A stretch of DNA of 64,000 bases, taken from assembly GCA_037015955.1 (NCBI GenBank), contig CP143548.1, positions 241,501-305,500 on the forward strand, in the 5' to 3' direction. A program made the position numbers and the translations under genes. Shown piece by piece: positions 43,002-52,670 of this stretch. This stretch comes from Lachnospiraceae bacterium JLR.KK008. Its GTDB lineage: Bacteria > Bacillota > Clostridia > Lachnospirales > Lachnospiraceae. Position 1 is the first letter of the stretch. Every line of letters starts with the position of its first letter. Below the pieces are notes generated by a model. It had not been told where the DNA came from. It ran no database searches and saw nothing but the letters and a program-made list of their open reading frames with translations.

Positions 43002-43772
43002 ATGGACAATTTACAGAAAATCGTACTTTTAATTGACGCAGACAATACACAGTTGTCCAAGTTGGAAGCCGTGATCCGGGAGATTTCCACGCATGGCCGG
43101 ATCGTTGTAAAGAGAGCGTATGGGAACTGGAAAAAAGAAGCCTTAAAAAACTGGGAGAATGAGTTGAAGAGGCTGGCTATCAAGGCGGAACAGCAGTTTG
43201 ATTATGTTTCCGGCAAGAATGCGACTGATATGGCGCTTGTGATCGACACATTGGATTTATTGCACACGGATATATATGACGCTTTTGTCATCGTTGCCAG
43301 TGACAGTGATTATACGCCGCTTTCAATCAGGCTGCATGAATCGGGTGTATTTGTGATCGGAGTGGGGGAGAAGAAGACTCCGGCGGCTTTTCGTAACGCC
43401 TGTGATGAATTTGTTTTTCTGGAAAACCTTGAAAAAGGAACGGAGGCGAAAACTCAGCCGCACAACAACGCGAAACCAGGCAAGAAAAAAGGAAAAAATA
43501 AAGAAAGCAGTGAAAATGGAGAAGCGCTGGACGGATTTCAGGAGATCCATAACCTGTTAAAGATTGCATCGGACAAATATCAGGATGATGACGGTTATGT
43601 CAATGTCAGCTCTGCCGGGACATTTATCAAAAGAGCCAAGCCGGATTTTGATTCTAGGACGTATGGCTTTTCCAAGCTGCCTCAGTTATTGGAGGCATTT
43701 CCGGATAAGTATGAGATAAAAAAATATTCCGGGAAAGGAACGGTTACTATCATTGCCTATAAATGTTTGTAA
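43002..43772 (+). CDS. NYN-domain protein with LOTUS/OST-HTH domain
   Basis: The 256-residue protein has an N-terminal NYN (PIN-like RNase) domain (~5-140) with acidic residues in VLLIDADNTQ, NATDMALVIDTLDL and IVASDSDYTPL. A basic Lys-rich linker (~155-175) follows, and the C-terminal domain (~180-256: IHNLLKIASDKYQDDDGYVN, DPRTYGF-like DSRTYGFSKLPQLLEAFP) is an OST-HTH/LOTUS fold that binds RNA. It is probably a nuclease acting on RNA. It stands alone. Confidence 0.9.
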   Translation: MDNLQKIVLLIDADNTQLSKLEAVIREISTHGRIVVKRAYGNWKKEALKNWENELKRLAIKAEQQFDYVSGKNATDMALVIDTLDLLHTDIYDAFVIVASDSDYTPLSIRLHESGVFVIGVGEKKTPAAFRNACDEFVFLENLEKGTEAKTQPHNNAKPGKKKGKNKESSENGEALDGFQEIHNLLKIASDKYQDDDGYVNVSSAGTFIKRAKPDFDSRTYGFSKLPQLLEAFPDKYEIKKYSGKGTVTIIAYKCL

Positions 43773-43826
43773 GTGTTTATGCAGATAGAGGTAATTTTAT
43801 TTTATTGATCAAAGGAGGCAAATGTT

Positions 43827-44123
43827 ATGAAATGTTGCAGAGTAGGGCTTCTTGCCGAAGTATATGAGTATGAACAGAATAAAGAGATGGAAGACGGATT
43901 TGAGCTGTTGTCGGATGTCGTGACAAAGGGCTGGACGGTCACAGATCTTCTGGTAAAGATGCAGAGAGAAGATGGTTCGATTGTATGTCCTTATATCAAA
44001 CACCGCCGTGGCAGAACGTTTATTGAAGAGGGAGATTATATTATTGTCGACGAAGACGGGACAAGGCATGTGTGTGGAAAAGATAAGATTTTTACCCGTT
44101 ATCAAAAGGTGGATGAGGAATGA
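43827..44123 (+). CDS. Conserved hypothetical protein, 98 residues
   Basis: The protein has no signal peptide or membrane helix. A central DLLVKMQREDGSIVCPYIKH stretch and FIEEGDYIIVDEDGTRHVCG suggest two beta hairpins. Four Cys are present but not in a metal-site arrangement. A good AAAGGAGG site precedes the ATG. No family is recognised. Confidence 0.7.
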   Translation: MKCCRVGLLAEVYEYEQNKEMEDGFELLSDVVTKGWTVTDLLVKMQREDGSIVCPYIKHRRGRTFIEEGDYIIVDEDGTRHVCGKDKIFTRYQKVDEE

Positions 44124-44292
44124 TCAGTAGATTTTACTCTGTTGTAAGGAAAACAGGGAAATGAAATATTGATATAATTTTCGGGAATTTTTACAGTCAT
44201 TTTGGACTGTCCCGAACTGGAATTTGCAGGAAAAATTGCAATAAAATAACAACTGTAATTTGAGAAAGATTCTCAAGGCATTGAGAAAAAAG

Positions 44293-44326
44293 AAAAGGAT
44301 TCGCTTATTGAACGGCGAATCCTTTT
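44293..44326 (-). terminator. Terminator of the ACT protein gene
   Basis: AAAAGGATTCGC at 44293-44304 pairs perfectly with GCGAATCCTTTT at 44315-44326. On the minus strand it is followed by a T-rich stretch. The first arm is the last codons of the ACT gene itself. Confidence 0.85.
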
Positions 44327-44709
44327 GATTTGAGATGATTTTCGACTTCGTAAATATCGTCCGTATGAAGGATGATGATTGGCATTCCCGTTTCCCGGTT
44401 AAAACACAGATATGTGTAATCGAGATTGATGTTTCCATAGGAGAGCTCCTGCAGCAGATAATTCAGGCTGCCTGTCTTATCCTCTACTTCCACACCGATA
44501 ATATTGGTGGCTCTGCACAGGAAACCGGCTTCCTTGAGCGCGGCAAGCGCCTTTTCCGTGTCGGATACGATCATGCGCACTGTCCCGAAATCGACGCCGT
44601 CTATAGTGGCGGAGCCGAGAATGTTGATGTCTTCTCGCTGCAGGATTTCAGTAATTGAGCGGAAAGTCCCCTTTTTGTTTTCAGCAAAAATTGAAACTTG
44701 TTTTAACAT
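44305..44709 (-). CDS. Two-ACT-domain protein
   Basis: The 134-residue protein carries two tandem ACT domains: VSIFAENKKGTFRSITEIL (~4-22) with GVDFGTVRMIVSD, and GVEVEDKTGSLNYLLQELSY (~74-93) with GMPIIILHTDD. ACT domains bind amino acids and stand-alone pairs often act as sensors. ATG 44709 has an AAGGAGG site. No enzyme gene is next to it, so the partner is unknown. Confidence 0.88.
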   Translation of the reverse strand: MLKQVSIFAENKKGTFRSITEILQREDINILGSATIDGVDFGTVRMIVSDTEKALAALKEAGFLCRATNIIGVEVEDKTGSLNYLLQELSYGNINLDYTYLCFNRETGMPIIILHTDDIYEVENHLKSKGFAVQ

Positions 44710-44748
44710 AAAATTAACCCTCCTTGATCGGTAAATTGGCCAGGATTT

Positions 44749-44865
44749 GCACGAAACCACGATGCGACTTCGTGCATAAAAGTGAGCAGTGGCGCACGAA
44801 ACCACGATGCGACTTCGTGCATAAAAGTGAGCAGTGCCGCACGAATCCGCATCGCGGTTTCGTGC
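44749..44865. repeat. Tandem 45-bp repeats with internal palindromes
   Basis: Two 45-bp units (44749-44793 and 44794-44838) are nearly identical, and a third partial unit (44839-44865) has a changed centre. Each unit has GCACGAA and TTCGTGC arms. The third is a near-perfect hairpin (GCACGAAtCCGC / GCGGtTTCGTGC), and its right arm can also pair with the left arms of the first two units. Confidence 0.85.
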
Positions 44866-44884
44866 TCACGGGCTGTCGCCCTAT

Positions 44885-44949
44885 GAAAAAAGTCATTTCA
44901 GAAAATATTTACGTACAAGTACGACATATTTTCTGAACTGGCTTTTTTC
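44885..44949. terminator. Long bidirectional hairpin
   Basis: GAAAAAAG and TTCAGAAAATAT on the left pair with ATATTTTCTGAA and CTTTTTTC on the right, with CGTAC-aa-GTACG at the tip, over 65 bp. The A run and T run at the two sides make it a possible terminator in both directions, between the leftward ACT gene's upstream region and the rightward AEC gene. Flanking AGTGAGCAGTG and CACTGCTCATT extend the pairing outward to the 45-bp repeats. Confidence 0.65.
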
Positions 44950-45119
44950 GCACTGCTCATTGCTTTCGGGCATATTATAGCATATCATTTTGTTTTTTCC
45001 AATAGCTTGCAAACTGCAGGCGGAGTGGTGTATATATAGTAATAGATGGGATTCGATGCGGCTGATGTTCCGGCAGCCGGAGAGCACGACAGAGGAATAA
45101 AAGACAGAGGGGGTACATT

Positions 45120-46073
45120 ATGGATTTTTTATATGTTTTCAGTAAGATGGCGGAGCTTTTTCTGATTATCGTCATCGGTTATCTCACATGTAAACGGGGT
45201 ATTTTCGGAAAAGAAGCGCGGATTCAGGTGACGAAACTGGTGCTGAATGTGGCAATTCCCGGCATTACGCTCTCGTCGGTCCTCAATCAGGACAGTCTGC
45301 CGGATGCGTCACAGATATTGGGACTGTTTGCAGTGGCTCTTTCCAGCTATTTTGTATTGGTGCTGGCAGCATTTGTCGTACCGCGGCTGATCGGAGCCAG
45401 CAGGCAGCAAAGGGGCATCTATCAGTTTATGGTAACATTTGCCAATGTCGGTTTTATCGGTTATCCGGTCACACAGGCAATTTTCGGAGACAGAGCCGTA
45501 TTTTATACGTGTGTGTTTAATCTGCCGTTTAATTTTCTCGTCTATTCGATCGGCGCTATTTTTATTCAGAAGAGCGCGGCACTATCGGCCGGAAAGGATG
45601 GCGATACGATGGAGAGAGCCGCAATCTCGCTGAAAACCTTTCTGACACCCTGTCTGATTTCAGCGGTACTTGCTATTTTACTTGCTTTTACCGGCTGGAA
45701 GGCTCCGGCCATGATCGGAGAAACATGTGAAATGCTCGGCAATATCACGACGCCGGCAGCATTGATGATTATCGGTTCCTCCCTGGCGGAGATGCCTGTC
45801 CGGGAAATGTTCAGCAATGGCAGAGTCTATCTGTTTGCAGCCTTCCGGCTGCTTCTCCTTCCCCTGCTTGTCTATGTCATTTACCGAAACTTTGTGACGG
45901 ATACGCTGCTTCTGGGCGTATGTGTAATCATCTCTGCCATGCCGGTGGCAACGAACGGAACAATGCTCTGTCTTCAGTATAAAGCTGACGAGAAACTGAT
46001 GGCACAGGGGACCTTTATCACCACACTGGCGTCAATGGTGACGATTCCTCTGCTGGCGATGCTGTTTCAGTAA
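45120..46073 (+). CDS. AEC family transporter (auxin efflux carrier type)
   Basis: The 317-residue membrane protein has ten predicted helices in two halves. KMAELFLIIVIGYLTCKRGI at the start, LNVAIPGITLSSVL and the C-terminal AMPVATNGTMLCLQYKADEK fit the AEC family, which carries organic acids such as malate. The ATG follows a GAGGGGG site. The substrate is unknown. Confidence 0.9.
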   Translation: MDFLYVFSKMAELFLIIVIGYLTCKRGIFGKEARIQVTKLVLNVAIPGITLSSVLNQDSLPDASQILGLFAVALSSYFVLVLAAFVVPRLIGASRQQRGIYQFMVTFANVGFIGYPVTQAIFGDRAVFYTCVFNLPFNFLVYSIGAIFIQKSAALSAGKDGDTMERAAISLKTFLTPCLISAVLAILLAFTGWKAPAMIGETCEMLGNITTPAALMIIGSSLAEMPVREMFSNGRVYLFAAFRLLLLPLLVYVIYRNFVTDTLLLGVCVIISAMPVATNGTMLCLQYKADEKLMAQGTFITTLASMVTIPLLAMLFQ

Positions 46074-46157
46074 TGAGAAAACGGAATAAACGTTATTCTC
46101 CATTCATATAGTTCCTGTAAGAGGGCAAGGCTGCCGATCATACGGGAGAATACATAA

Positions 46158-47543
46158 ATGACAGAATTTTTAAGGCGGACAGACGCAGTCGTATGGGGAC
46201 CGGGAATGCTTGGTTTTATGCTGGGCACCGGTCTGTATCTTCTCATACGTCTGCGTTTTTTGCCGATCCGCAATCTGGGATATGCGCTGCGATGTGTGAT
46301 TGGCCGGGAGAAGGGGAGCGGGCAGTCCGGAGAAATTTCTCCTCTGGCTTCCCTGACAACGGAACTGGCCGCAACGATCGGAACGGGGAATATCGTTGGG
46401 GTGGCAACAGCCATGGTACTGGGCGGTCCGGGTGCACTGCTGTGGATGATCGCAGCAGCCGTCGCCGGATTATCCACAAAATTTGCGGAGAGTATGCTGT
46501 CGGTAAAGTACCGGGTGAGAAACGGAAGCGGCAGTCTGGTCGGCGGTCCTATGTATACACTGCAAAGAGCAATCCCCTGTAGATGGCTCGGAAGCCTGCT
46601 GGGCGGCTTGTTTGCAGTCTTTGCGGTGTTTGCCTCCTTTGGTATGGGTAATATGACGCAGTCAAATTCTATCGCTTCTTCCCTCAATGAGACATTTGGC
46701 ATATCGAAGGCAAAAATTGGCCTGATTCTGACAATAGTGGTCATTTTGACAGTACTTGGAGGGATCCGTTCAATCTCTAAGTTTGCACTGTATCTGGTGC
46801 CCTGCATGGCGATTTTTTATATTGCGGGTTCCGGGGCAGTGATCATTTCCCATTGGGAACAGCTTCCGGGAGGGCTCATGGAAATTATACGTTCGGCCTT
46901 TTCCACAGAAGCGGCAGTGGGCGGCGCAGGCGGTACGGCAGTGATCACGATGCAGAGCGCCATACGGTGGGGCGTATCGCGGGGCGTGTTTTCCAATGAG
47001 GCAGGTCTTGGCGCCGGAGGGATCACCGCGGCAGCCGCGCATACGGACAGTCCGGTGCGACAGGGATATATCAGTATGACGGGAGTGTTTTTTGATACGA
47101 TCGTCATCTGTACACTGACCGGACTGGCGATTGTCTGTTCGGGAGTGCTTGGAATGACAGATGATAAAGGGGTGATGCTCACAGGAACGGCGTTGACGAT
47201 CGCCGCCTTTTCCACCGTATTTGGCAGGATGGGTGGATGTTTTGTCAGTGTCGGCATCACATTGTTTGCATTTGCCACAATTATTGCATGGGAATATCAG
47301 GGAGAGAGGGCATTTGAGTACCTTGTGAGAAAGAGGAAATACTGCCTTTGCTACCGGTTTATTTATGCGCTGATTACCTTTGCAGGCGCGGTCTGCACGC
47401 TTGAGGCAGTGTGGGATTTTTCGGATATTATGAATGCGCTGATGGCGGTTCCCAATCTGACAGGCGTTCTCTTATTGGCTGGTGTTGTGTGCGCAGATAT
47501 GCGCTCCTATGAGGACAAAATAAGGAAAAATCAACAAAATTAG
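46158..47543 (+). CDS. agcS: Sodium:alanine symporter (AGCS family)
   Basis: The 461-residue protein has about eleven membrane helices. Diagnostic stretches are LTTELAATIGTGNIVGVATA (~75-94), FGMGNMTQSNSIASSLNETF and FSNEAGLGAGGITAAAAHTD (~280-299). It imports alanine or glycine with Na+. It starts 84 bp after the AEC gene; the two may be co-transcribed. Confidence 0.93.
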   Translation: MTEFLRRTDAVVWGPGMLGFMLGTGLYLLIRLRFLPIRNLGYALRCVIGREKGSGQSGEISPLASLTTELAATIGTGNIVGVATAMVLGGPGALLWMIAAAVAGLSTKFAESMLSVKYRVRNGSGSLVGGPMYTLQRAIPCRWLGSLLGGLFAVFAVFASFGMGNMTQSNSIASSLNETFGISKAKIGLILTIVVILTVLGGIRSISKFALYLVPCMAIFYIAGSGAVIISHWEQLPGGLMEIIRSAFSTEAAVGGAGGTAVITMQSAIRWGVSRGVFSNEAGLGAGGITAAAAHTDSPVRQGYISMTGVFFDTIVICTLTGLAIVCSGVLGMTDDKGVMLTGTALTIAAFSTVFGRMGGCFVSVGITLFAFATIIAWEYQGERAFEYLVRKRKYCLCYRFIYALITFAGAVCTLEAVWDFSDIMNALMAVPNLTGVLLLAGVVCADMRSYEDKIRKNQQN

Positions 47544-47688
47544 ATAAAATCCATAAAAACATAATCGATAATAAAACAAAAATTATTCAAAATATCCATA
47601 TTTATTTCGCCTTTTCATTGACTTTATTCGACAAAAGTGTATAATAAAAGAATCGAATTGTCAGAAAAATCGGAAGGTGGGATGAGGT

Positions 47689-49509
47689 GTGGAAACAGGG
47701 GCAACGAAAAGAACAGGGAAATTGAAGGGGTTTCGCAGTCTGACGGTCATGCTGATCATGATTATTTTTATTATGATCACCATTCCGGCGGTATGTTTGG
47801 GAGGGCTGGGAATTTATTTTCTGAACCAGTCGATGGAGACCTCTACAAAACAGTATGAAGAAGCGATGACAGAAGGCTATCATATGGAGATCAAATCTCA
47901 GGTACAGGCAGCGCTGGCGGCGGTACAGAGATATTATGATATGTGCCAGAACGGGGAACTGACGGAGGAAGAGGCGAAGGAACTCGCCAAAGAAGCCGTC
48001 CGCAGTATGCGTTACCGGGATGATGGCTCGGGCTATCTGTGGATTGACGGGGTGGATTATATTCTTGTAATGCATCCGATCCTGACAGAGCAGGAAGGCG
48101 ACAACCGTTATGACATGACAGACCAGAATGGGGTCAAAGTCACGCAGAATGTTGTATCTGCTGCAAAGGCAGGCGGCGGATACAATTCTTTTTATTTTAC
48201 AAAATCAGACGGTGTGACAGTGGCGCCGAAAGTGGCATATTCCGAGCTGTTTGAGCCGTGGGGATGGGCGATCGCCACCGGGAACTATGTGGATGATATG
48301 GAAGCGCAGATCGTCGTCGCGCAGGAAGAAATCCAGAGCCATTTCGATCAGATGGTTAAGGTCTATGGACTGACAGCCGTTGTAATTCTGGTGGTTGCGC
48401 TGGTAGTTGCTGCGCTGGGCGGCATCCGGATCACAGGCGGCATTAAGAAAGTGGAGGTCAATCTGCGGCAGGCGGCGACCGGAGACATGCGTTTTCAGGT
48501 TGACGGCAAACTGCTTAGGCGCGCCGATGAAATCGGAGCGATGGCCCGTTCGCTGGAGGATGTCAGAGCGGCGCTTACCGGTATGCTGGGCAATGTTGTT
48601 CATACCGGAGATGAGTTGAACCGGAGCAGTGAGCGGTTCAGTGAAAAATTTGAATATATTTCCGACAGTATCAGGAATGCCAATAAGGCGATTGAAGAAC
48701 TGGCAGAGGGCGCTACCAATCAGGCCGGGGATACACAGACAGTGAACGAAAAAATCGTCGAGCTCGGCAATGTAATTGAGATAGAGCGTGGCGGTGTGTA
48801 TAAACTGGAAGAGTCCGTGGGCGCCATGATGAAATATTCGACGGAGGCACTCCAACGGATCAAAGAACTGGATAAAATTACGGATGTCACGATTGACGCG
48901 ATCGGCATTGTATCGGAACAGACAGGTAAAAATAATGAGTCTGCGGTAAGTATCAACAAAGCGGTGGAGATTATCAAAGGATTGGCGGCTCAGACAAATC
49001 TGTTATCGCTGAATGCCAGCATAGAGGCAGCCAGAGCCGGAGAAGCAGGCAGAGGCTTTGCCGTGGTAGCGGAAGAGATCAGAAGTCTTTCGGAAGAATC
49101 TTCCAGCAGTGCGCAGGAGATCGAGACGATTGTGAAGGAATTGACGAACAATGTGGCAATTTCAGTCAATAAAATGCAGCAGGTAACTTCCAATGTGAAG
49201 GAACAACGCCGACAGCTTGATGAAACGGGAACAGCGTTCAACAATCTGTACGGTGAGATCAGTTCCGTGGAGACGGTTTCCAAAGAGATTGGTGAGCAGA
49301 CAGAGAAACTGGACTCTCTGAAGCAGATCGTGACGGACTCGGCCAACAGTCTGGCCAGTGTCGTGGAAGAGAACGCAGCTTCCACGGAAGAGACAAGTGC
49401 GAGCATGTCGCTGCTGTCGCAGACGATCAAGGAATGTACAAACGATACGATGCAGCTCGTGACATTGAGCCAGCGTCAGCATGAAGAGACGGAGAAATTC
49501 AAATTATAA
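47689..49509 (+). CDS. Methyl-accepting chemotaxis protein with sCache domain
   Basis: The 606-residue receptor has an N-terminal membrane helix (~17-44), an extracellular single Cache domain (~50-215: [56 protein letters not shown]), a second helix (~222-245), HAMP (~248-300) and the cytoplasmic signalling coil with the conserved tip [20 protein letters not shown] then [12 protein letters not shown]. It starts at GTG 47689 after GGGATGAGG. Small Cache domains of this type often bind organic acids. It implies that the host is motile. Confidence 0.93.
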   Translation: METGATKRTGKLKGFRSLTVMLIMIIFIMITIPAVCLGGLGIYFLNQSMETSTKQYEEAMTEGYHMEIKSQVQAALAAVQRYYDMCQNGELTEEEAKELAKEAVRSMRYRDDGSGYLWIDGVDYILVMHPILTEQEGDNRYDMTDQNGVKVTQNVVSAAKAGGGYNSFYFTKSDGVTVAPKVAYSELFEPWGWAIATGNYVDDMEAQIVVAQEEIQSHFDQMVKVYGLTAVVILVVALVVAALGGIRITGGIKKVEVNLRQAATGDMRFQVDGKLLRRADEIGAMARSLEDVRAALTGMLGNVVHTGDELNRSSERFSEKFEYISDSIRNANKAIEELAEGATNQAGDTQTVNEKIVELGNVIEIERGGVYKLEESVGAMMKYSTEALQRIKELDKITDVTIDAIGIVSEQTGKNNESAVSINKAVEIIKGLAAQTNLLSLNASIEAARAGEAGRGFAVVAEEIRSLSEESSSSAQEIETIVKELTNNVAISVNKMQQVTSNVKEQRRQLDETGTAFNNLYGEISSVETVSKEIGEQTEKLDSLKQIVTDSANSLASVVEENAASTEETSASMSLLSQTIKECTNDTMQLVTLSQRQHEETEKFKL

Positions 49510-49519
49510 TCTGTAAGAT

Positions 49520-49550
49520 GCCGCCTCCCGGCAGGGGGGCCGGAGGCGGC
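49520..49550 (+). terminator. GC-rich hairpin after the chemotaxis gene
   Basis: GCCGCCTCC (49520-49528) pairs with GGAGGCGGC (49542-49550). It lacks a T run on either strand, so its action as a terminator is uncertain. Confidence 0.4.
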
Positions 49551-49565
49551 AAAAGTCATGAAAGA

Positions 49566-49988
49566 TCAGTCACATTTACGGATACATGGATTTTTGCAGT
49601 CGCATTCCGTTTCTGATACACTGCCGCACTGTACTTTTGCGTGGTCGACTTTGACGGCGGCGCCAAAATGCAGAGGAAGTTTGATGCAGAGTTTCTGCGT
49701 GATCGTGAACTCACATACTTGGTCTATTTCGCCCTGACACGTATCGCCTGCGGTAATTACCGGGGAACCGCAGCAAACTGTCGTACAGGGGCCTGCTTTT
49801 GCAAAGGGCACTACTTTTACCGGTACACTTACAAGGTCAGTCTGATAAAATACGTTGCTGCATGCAGAGGGATCAAACCTGTTGTCACAGCAGTCGCAGT
49901 CTCTGCCGCAGACGTGGATTTCTTCCGCGCTGGTCATCTCATCCATTCTTTCCGTTTGTTCTATTGGTTGCTCAAAAAAACCTTCCAT
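49566..49988 (-). CDS. Cysteine-rich protein of unknown function
   Basis: The 140-residue protein has 16 Cys, arranged as C-x3-C-x-C-C near residues 27-34, a further C-C pair at ~75 and a C-terminal group (ETECDCKNPCIRKC). It has no signal peptide. The middle resembles beta strands of a spore-coat-like protein (VSVPVKVVPFAKAGPC, VCEFTITQKLCIKLPLHFGA). ATG 49988 has a TAGGAGC site. A metal-binding or disulfide-rich coat protein is possible; the family is not recognised. Confidence 0.7.
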   Translation of the reverse strand: MEGFFEQPIEQTERMDEMTSAEEIHVCGRDCDCCDNRFDPSACSNVFYQTDLVSVPVKVVPFAKAGPCTTVCCGSPVITAGDTCQGEIDQVCEFTITQKLCIKLPLHFGAAVKVDHAKVQCGSVSETECDCKNPCIRKCD

Positions 49989-50127
49989 AATCGCTCCTAA
50001 ATACATACTTTATTTATGATATGAAAAAGGTTTGACGGTGTGACGAAATATGGTTATACTGATAAGGAACATCGCGAAGAACAAAGGGTCTGGATACATA
50101 CCCGACAGGAAAGAAAGGATGGATATT

Positions 50128-51174
50128 ATGAAGCTCCAGAAACTGGCAAGAATGATTTCTCTGCTGACCGTAACGGCGACTGTGACAGCGCTGGTGCCGG
50201 CAGGAAAAGTACAGGCAGAAGAGATTCGAAGCGTATATACGAATGAGGTGATCTCGCAGGAACAGGCATTGACCCGCCCGATCGCTGTGATGATGCCGAC
50301 CGACAAGGTAGCACAGCCCTCTTATGGTATCAGCCATGCAAAAATTTTATACGAGATTATGGAGGAAGGAGACATCTCCCGCCAGATGGCAGTCATTGAT
50401 GACTGGCAGGGGCTTTCCAAGATCGGTAATATCAGAAGCTGTCGTGCTTACTATATCCCGCAGGCTACGGAGTGGGACCCGATTCTCATCCATTTCGGCG
50501 GTGTTGTCTATATGAAGGACCGTATCTCGTTGCCGGACATCAACAATATTTCCGGTACTTATGAGTATGGTGTGGGCGGTGCAGCGCCTGGCGCAGGTGC
50601 ATTTTTCCGGACGTCTGACCGGAAAGCGCCTCATAATGCCTATATCAGCGGAAACGGTATTGTCAAAGCAGCTGGCCAGCAGGGATATTCACTGACGATC
50701 CGTCCTGAGTTTTATAATGCGAAGCATTTTACATTTGCGGAAGGCGTGAATACACTGGAGCAGTACGGTGAGGCGGCAGCTACAGCCAACAACATCGACC
50801 TCTCACAGATATTCCCGTATACGAAGAGCGCGTTTGCCTATGATCCTTCCACAGGATTGTATAATAAGACGATCCATGGAAAAGCACATGTGGATGGCGC
50901 AAATGGACAACAACTGGCATTTGCCAATGTGATCATTCAGAATACGAAGTGGGACAAGCTCGACAAGAAAGGGTATCTCAGCTTCCAGAATCTGGACAAC
51001 ACGGAGGATGGTTATTATTTCACAAAAGGAAAAGTGATCCATGTTACATGGGCAAAAGTAGCGGAATATTCGCCGACTGTATACTTTGATGACAATGGCA
51101 ATGAGATTCAGTTAAATGAAGGAAAGACTTACATTGCGATTGCGCAGAAAGACAGAAAAGTAAACTTTTCATAA
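50128..51174 (+). CDS. DUF3048 (YerB-like) exported protein
   Basis: The 348-residue protein has a signal peptide (MKLQKLARMISLLTVTATVT at the start, cleaved near VQAEE). The DUF3048 core follows: TRPIAVMMPTDKVAQPSYGI, AKILYEIMEEGDISRQMAV, IGNIRSCRAYYI, DPILIHFGG, and later FANVIIQNTKWDKLD and YFTKGKVIHVTWAK. ATG 50128 has an AAGGAT site. Homologues (YerB) are extracytoplasmic and of unknown role. No Cys lipobox is seen, unlike in YerB. Confidence 0.88.
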   Translation: MKLQKLARMISLLTVTATVTALVPAGKVQAEEIRSVYTNEVISQEQALTRPIAVMMPTDKVAQPSYGISHAKILYEIMEEGDISRQMAVIDDWQGLSKIGNIRSCRAYYIPQATEWDPILIHFGGVVYMKDRISLPDINNISGTYEYGVGGAAPGAGAFFRTSDRKAPHNAYISGNGIVKAAGQQGYSLTIRPEFYNAKHFTFAEGVNTLEQYGEAAATANNIDLSQIFPYTKSAFAYDPSTGLYNKTIHGKAHVDGANGQQLAFANVIIQNTKWDKLDKKGYLSFQNLDNTEDGYYFTKGKVIHVTWAKVAEYSPTVYFDDNGNEIQLNEGKTYIAIAQKDRKVNFS

Positions 51175-51225
51175 GGAAAACAAGGACAGGCAGGCATTCG
51201 TGTCTGCTTGTTTTATGCGCAGGGG

Positions 51226-51348
51226 CGCACAGAGGAAGGAGCCGCAAGGCGGCGTGCGCCCCGCGCGGCGGGCGGAATAGAAAAGAGTCATGCCGCCCGA
51301 CAGGAAAGCAGAGGACGCACGGAGGAAGGAGCCGCAAGGCGGCGTGCG
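51226..51348. repeat. Pair of 33-bp direct repeats with hairpins
   Basis: The copies at 51226-51258 and 51316-51348 differ at one base and are 90 bp apart. Each contains GCCGCaaGGCGGC, a stem that extends to CGCAC / GTGCG. The second copy ends 11 bp before the VWA-like gene. It may serve in post-transcriptional control or be a small dispersed repeat family. Confidence 0.75.
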
Positions 51349-51359
51349 ACAGGGGAAAT

Positions 51360-52670
51360 ATGAAGGCGAAAAGCGAGAAGGAAACGAAGATAGAATTGCT
51401 GGCGGCGCGGATCATGAAGCTGGCCCGTGACAGTATCATCATGCACCTGCGCTTTCTGGATACGGCAATGGCAGAACTGACTGCGCAGCCGGGAAAGGTA
51501 CAGGGGTGTATGGCCTGTGACGGCAGACATCTGTATTATGATCCTGTGTTTGTATTGCAGAAGTATCAGGAAGAGCCAAACAGCATTACTCACATGTATC
51601 TGCATGTACTGCTACACTGTATTTTTTATCATGGATTTCAGTATGATAAATTAGAGCAGGAGTATTGGGATATGGCCGCAGATCTGGCAGTGGAGAATAC
51701 GATACTGGAGATCGGCTTTCCGGATATTGCCCTGAGGCAGGACGAAGAAGCCCGGCGCAAGCTGCACTGGATGAAGATCGATGCCGGAGGACTGACGGCA
51801 GAAAAAATTTATCGTTATTTCCTGTTAAATGGGATGGGGCCGTTAGAACGTCAGGAGCTGACGGCATTGTTTTATAAAGACGCTCATAGTTACTGGCGGG
51901 GGCAGGAAGAACTGACGGTGACAATGGAGCAGTGGAAAAAGATCAGCGAGCGTGTCAAGACGGATCTGAAGACATTTTCTCAGGATAAAAACCGTTCCGA
52001 AAGTCTGGAGAAAAACCTGGCGGAGGCAACGAGGGAAAAGTACGATTATGGGGAACTGCTGCGCAGATTTACGGTAATGGGCGAGGATGTCCGTATCAAC
52101 GAGGACGAGTTTGACTATGTCTATTACACGTATGGGTTATCTGTCTATGGCAATCTGCCGTTGGTGGAACCTTTGGAATATAAGGAAGAGCATAAAATAA
52201 AGGAATTTGTCATTGCCCTGGACACTTCCGCGTCCTGCCGGGGACCGGTAGTCAGAGGGTTTCTGCGAAAAACATATTCGATCCTGAAAGGAACGGAAAA
52301 TTTTTTTCATAAAATCAATGTACACATCGTCCAGTGTGACAATGAGATCCAGAGTGACACAAAGATCACCTGTGACGAAGACTTTGATTTGTTTATGAGA
52401 GAGGGAAAGCTGCATGGATTCGGAGCTACGGATTTCCGGCCTGTGTTTTCGTACATCGATGAGCTGCGGCGGAAGGACGAGTTTGAGAATCTCAGGGGAC
52501 TGATTTATTTTACGGACGGGTATGGGATATATCCGGAGAAAATGCCGGATTATGATGTGATCTTCGCCTTTCTTGACGAAGATGACAATCGCCAGGACCC
52601 GCCGCCATGGGCGATCGCTGTGACATTATATGACGATATGTTTGAGGAGGAGAAAGAGAATGAACATTAA
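51360..52670 (+). CDS. VWA-like domain protein (DUF2201 type)
   Basis: The 436-residue protein has an N-terminal region with a possible metallopeptidase-like HMYLHVLLHCIFYHGF helix (~78-93) and a C-terminal VWA-like domain beginning EFVIALDTSASCRGPVVRGF (~280-299), whose D-x-S-x-S is a MIDAS metal motif. This is the arrangement of the DUF2201 family. It overlaps the ATPase gene downstream by 11 bp. MoxR-type ATPases and VWA proteins work as chaperone pairs. Confidence 0.88.
   Translation: MKAKSEKETKIELLAARIMKLARDSIIMHLRFLDTAMAELTAQPGKVQGCMACDGRHLYYDPVFVLQKYQEEPNSITHMYLHVLLHCIFYHGFQYDKLEQEYWDMAADLAVENTILEIGFPDIALRQDEEARRKLHWMKIDAGGLTAEKIYRYFLLNGMGPLERQELTALFYKDAHSYWRGQEELTVTMEQWKKISERVKTDLKTFSQDKNRSESLEKNLAEATREKYDYGELLRRFTVMGEDVRINEDEFDYVYYTYGLSVYGNLPLVEPLEYKEEHKIKEFVIALDTSASCRGPVVRGFLRKTYSILKGTENFFHKINVHIVQCDNEIQSDTKITCDEDFDLFMREGKLHGFGATDFRPVFSYIDELRRKDEFENLRGLIYFTDGYGIYPEKMPDYDVIFAFLDEDDNRQDPPPWAIAVTLYDDMFEEEKENEH

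Noticed and set aside
44749-44865. Possible CRISPR array
   Set aside because: The units are directly tandem with no unique spacers, only two and a half copies exist and no cas gene is near.
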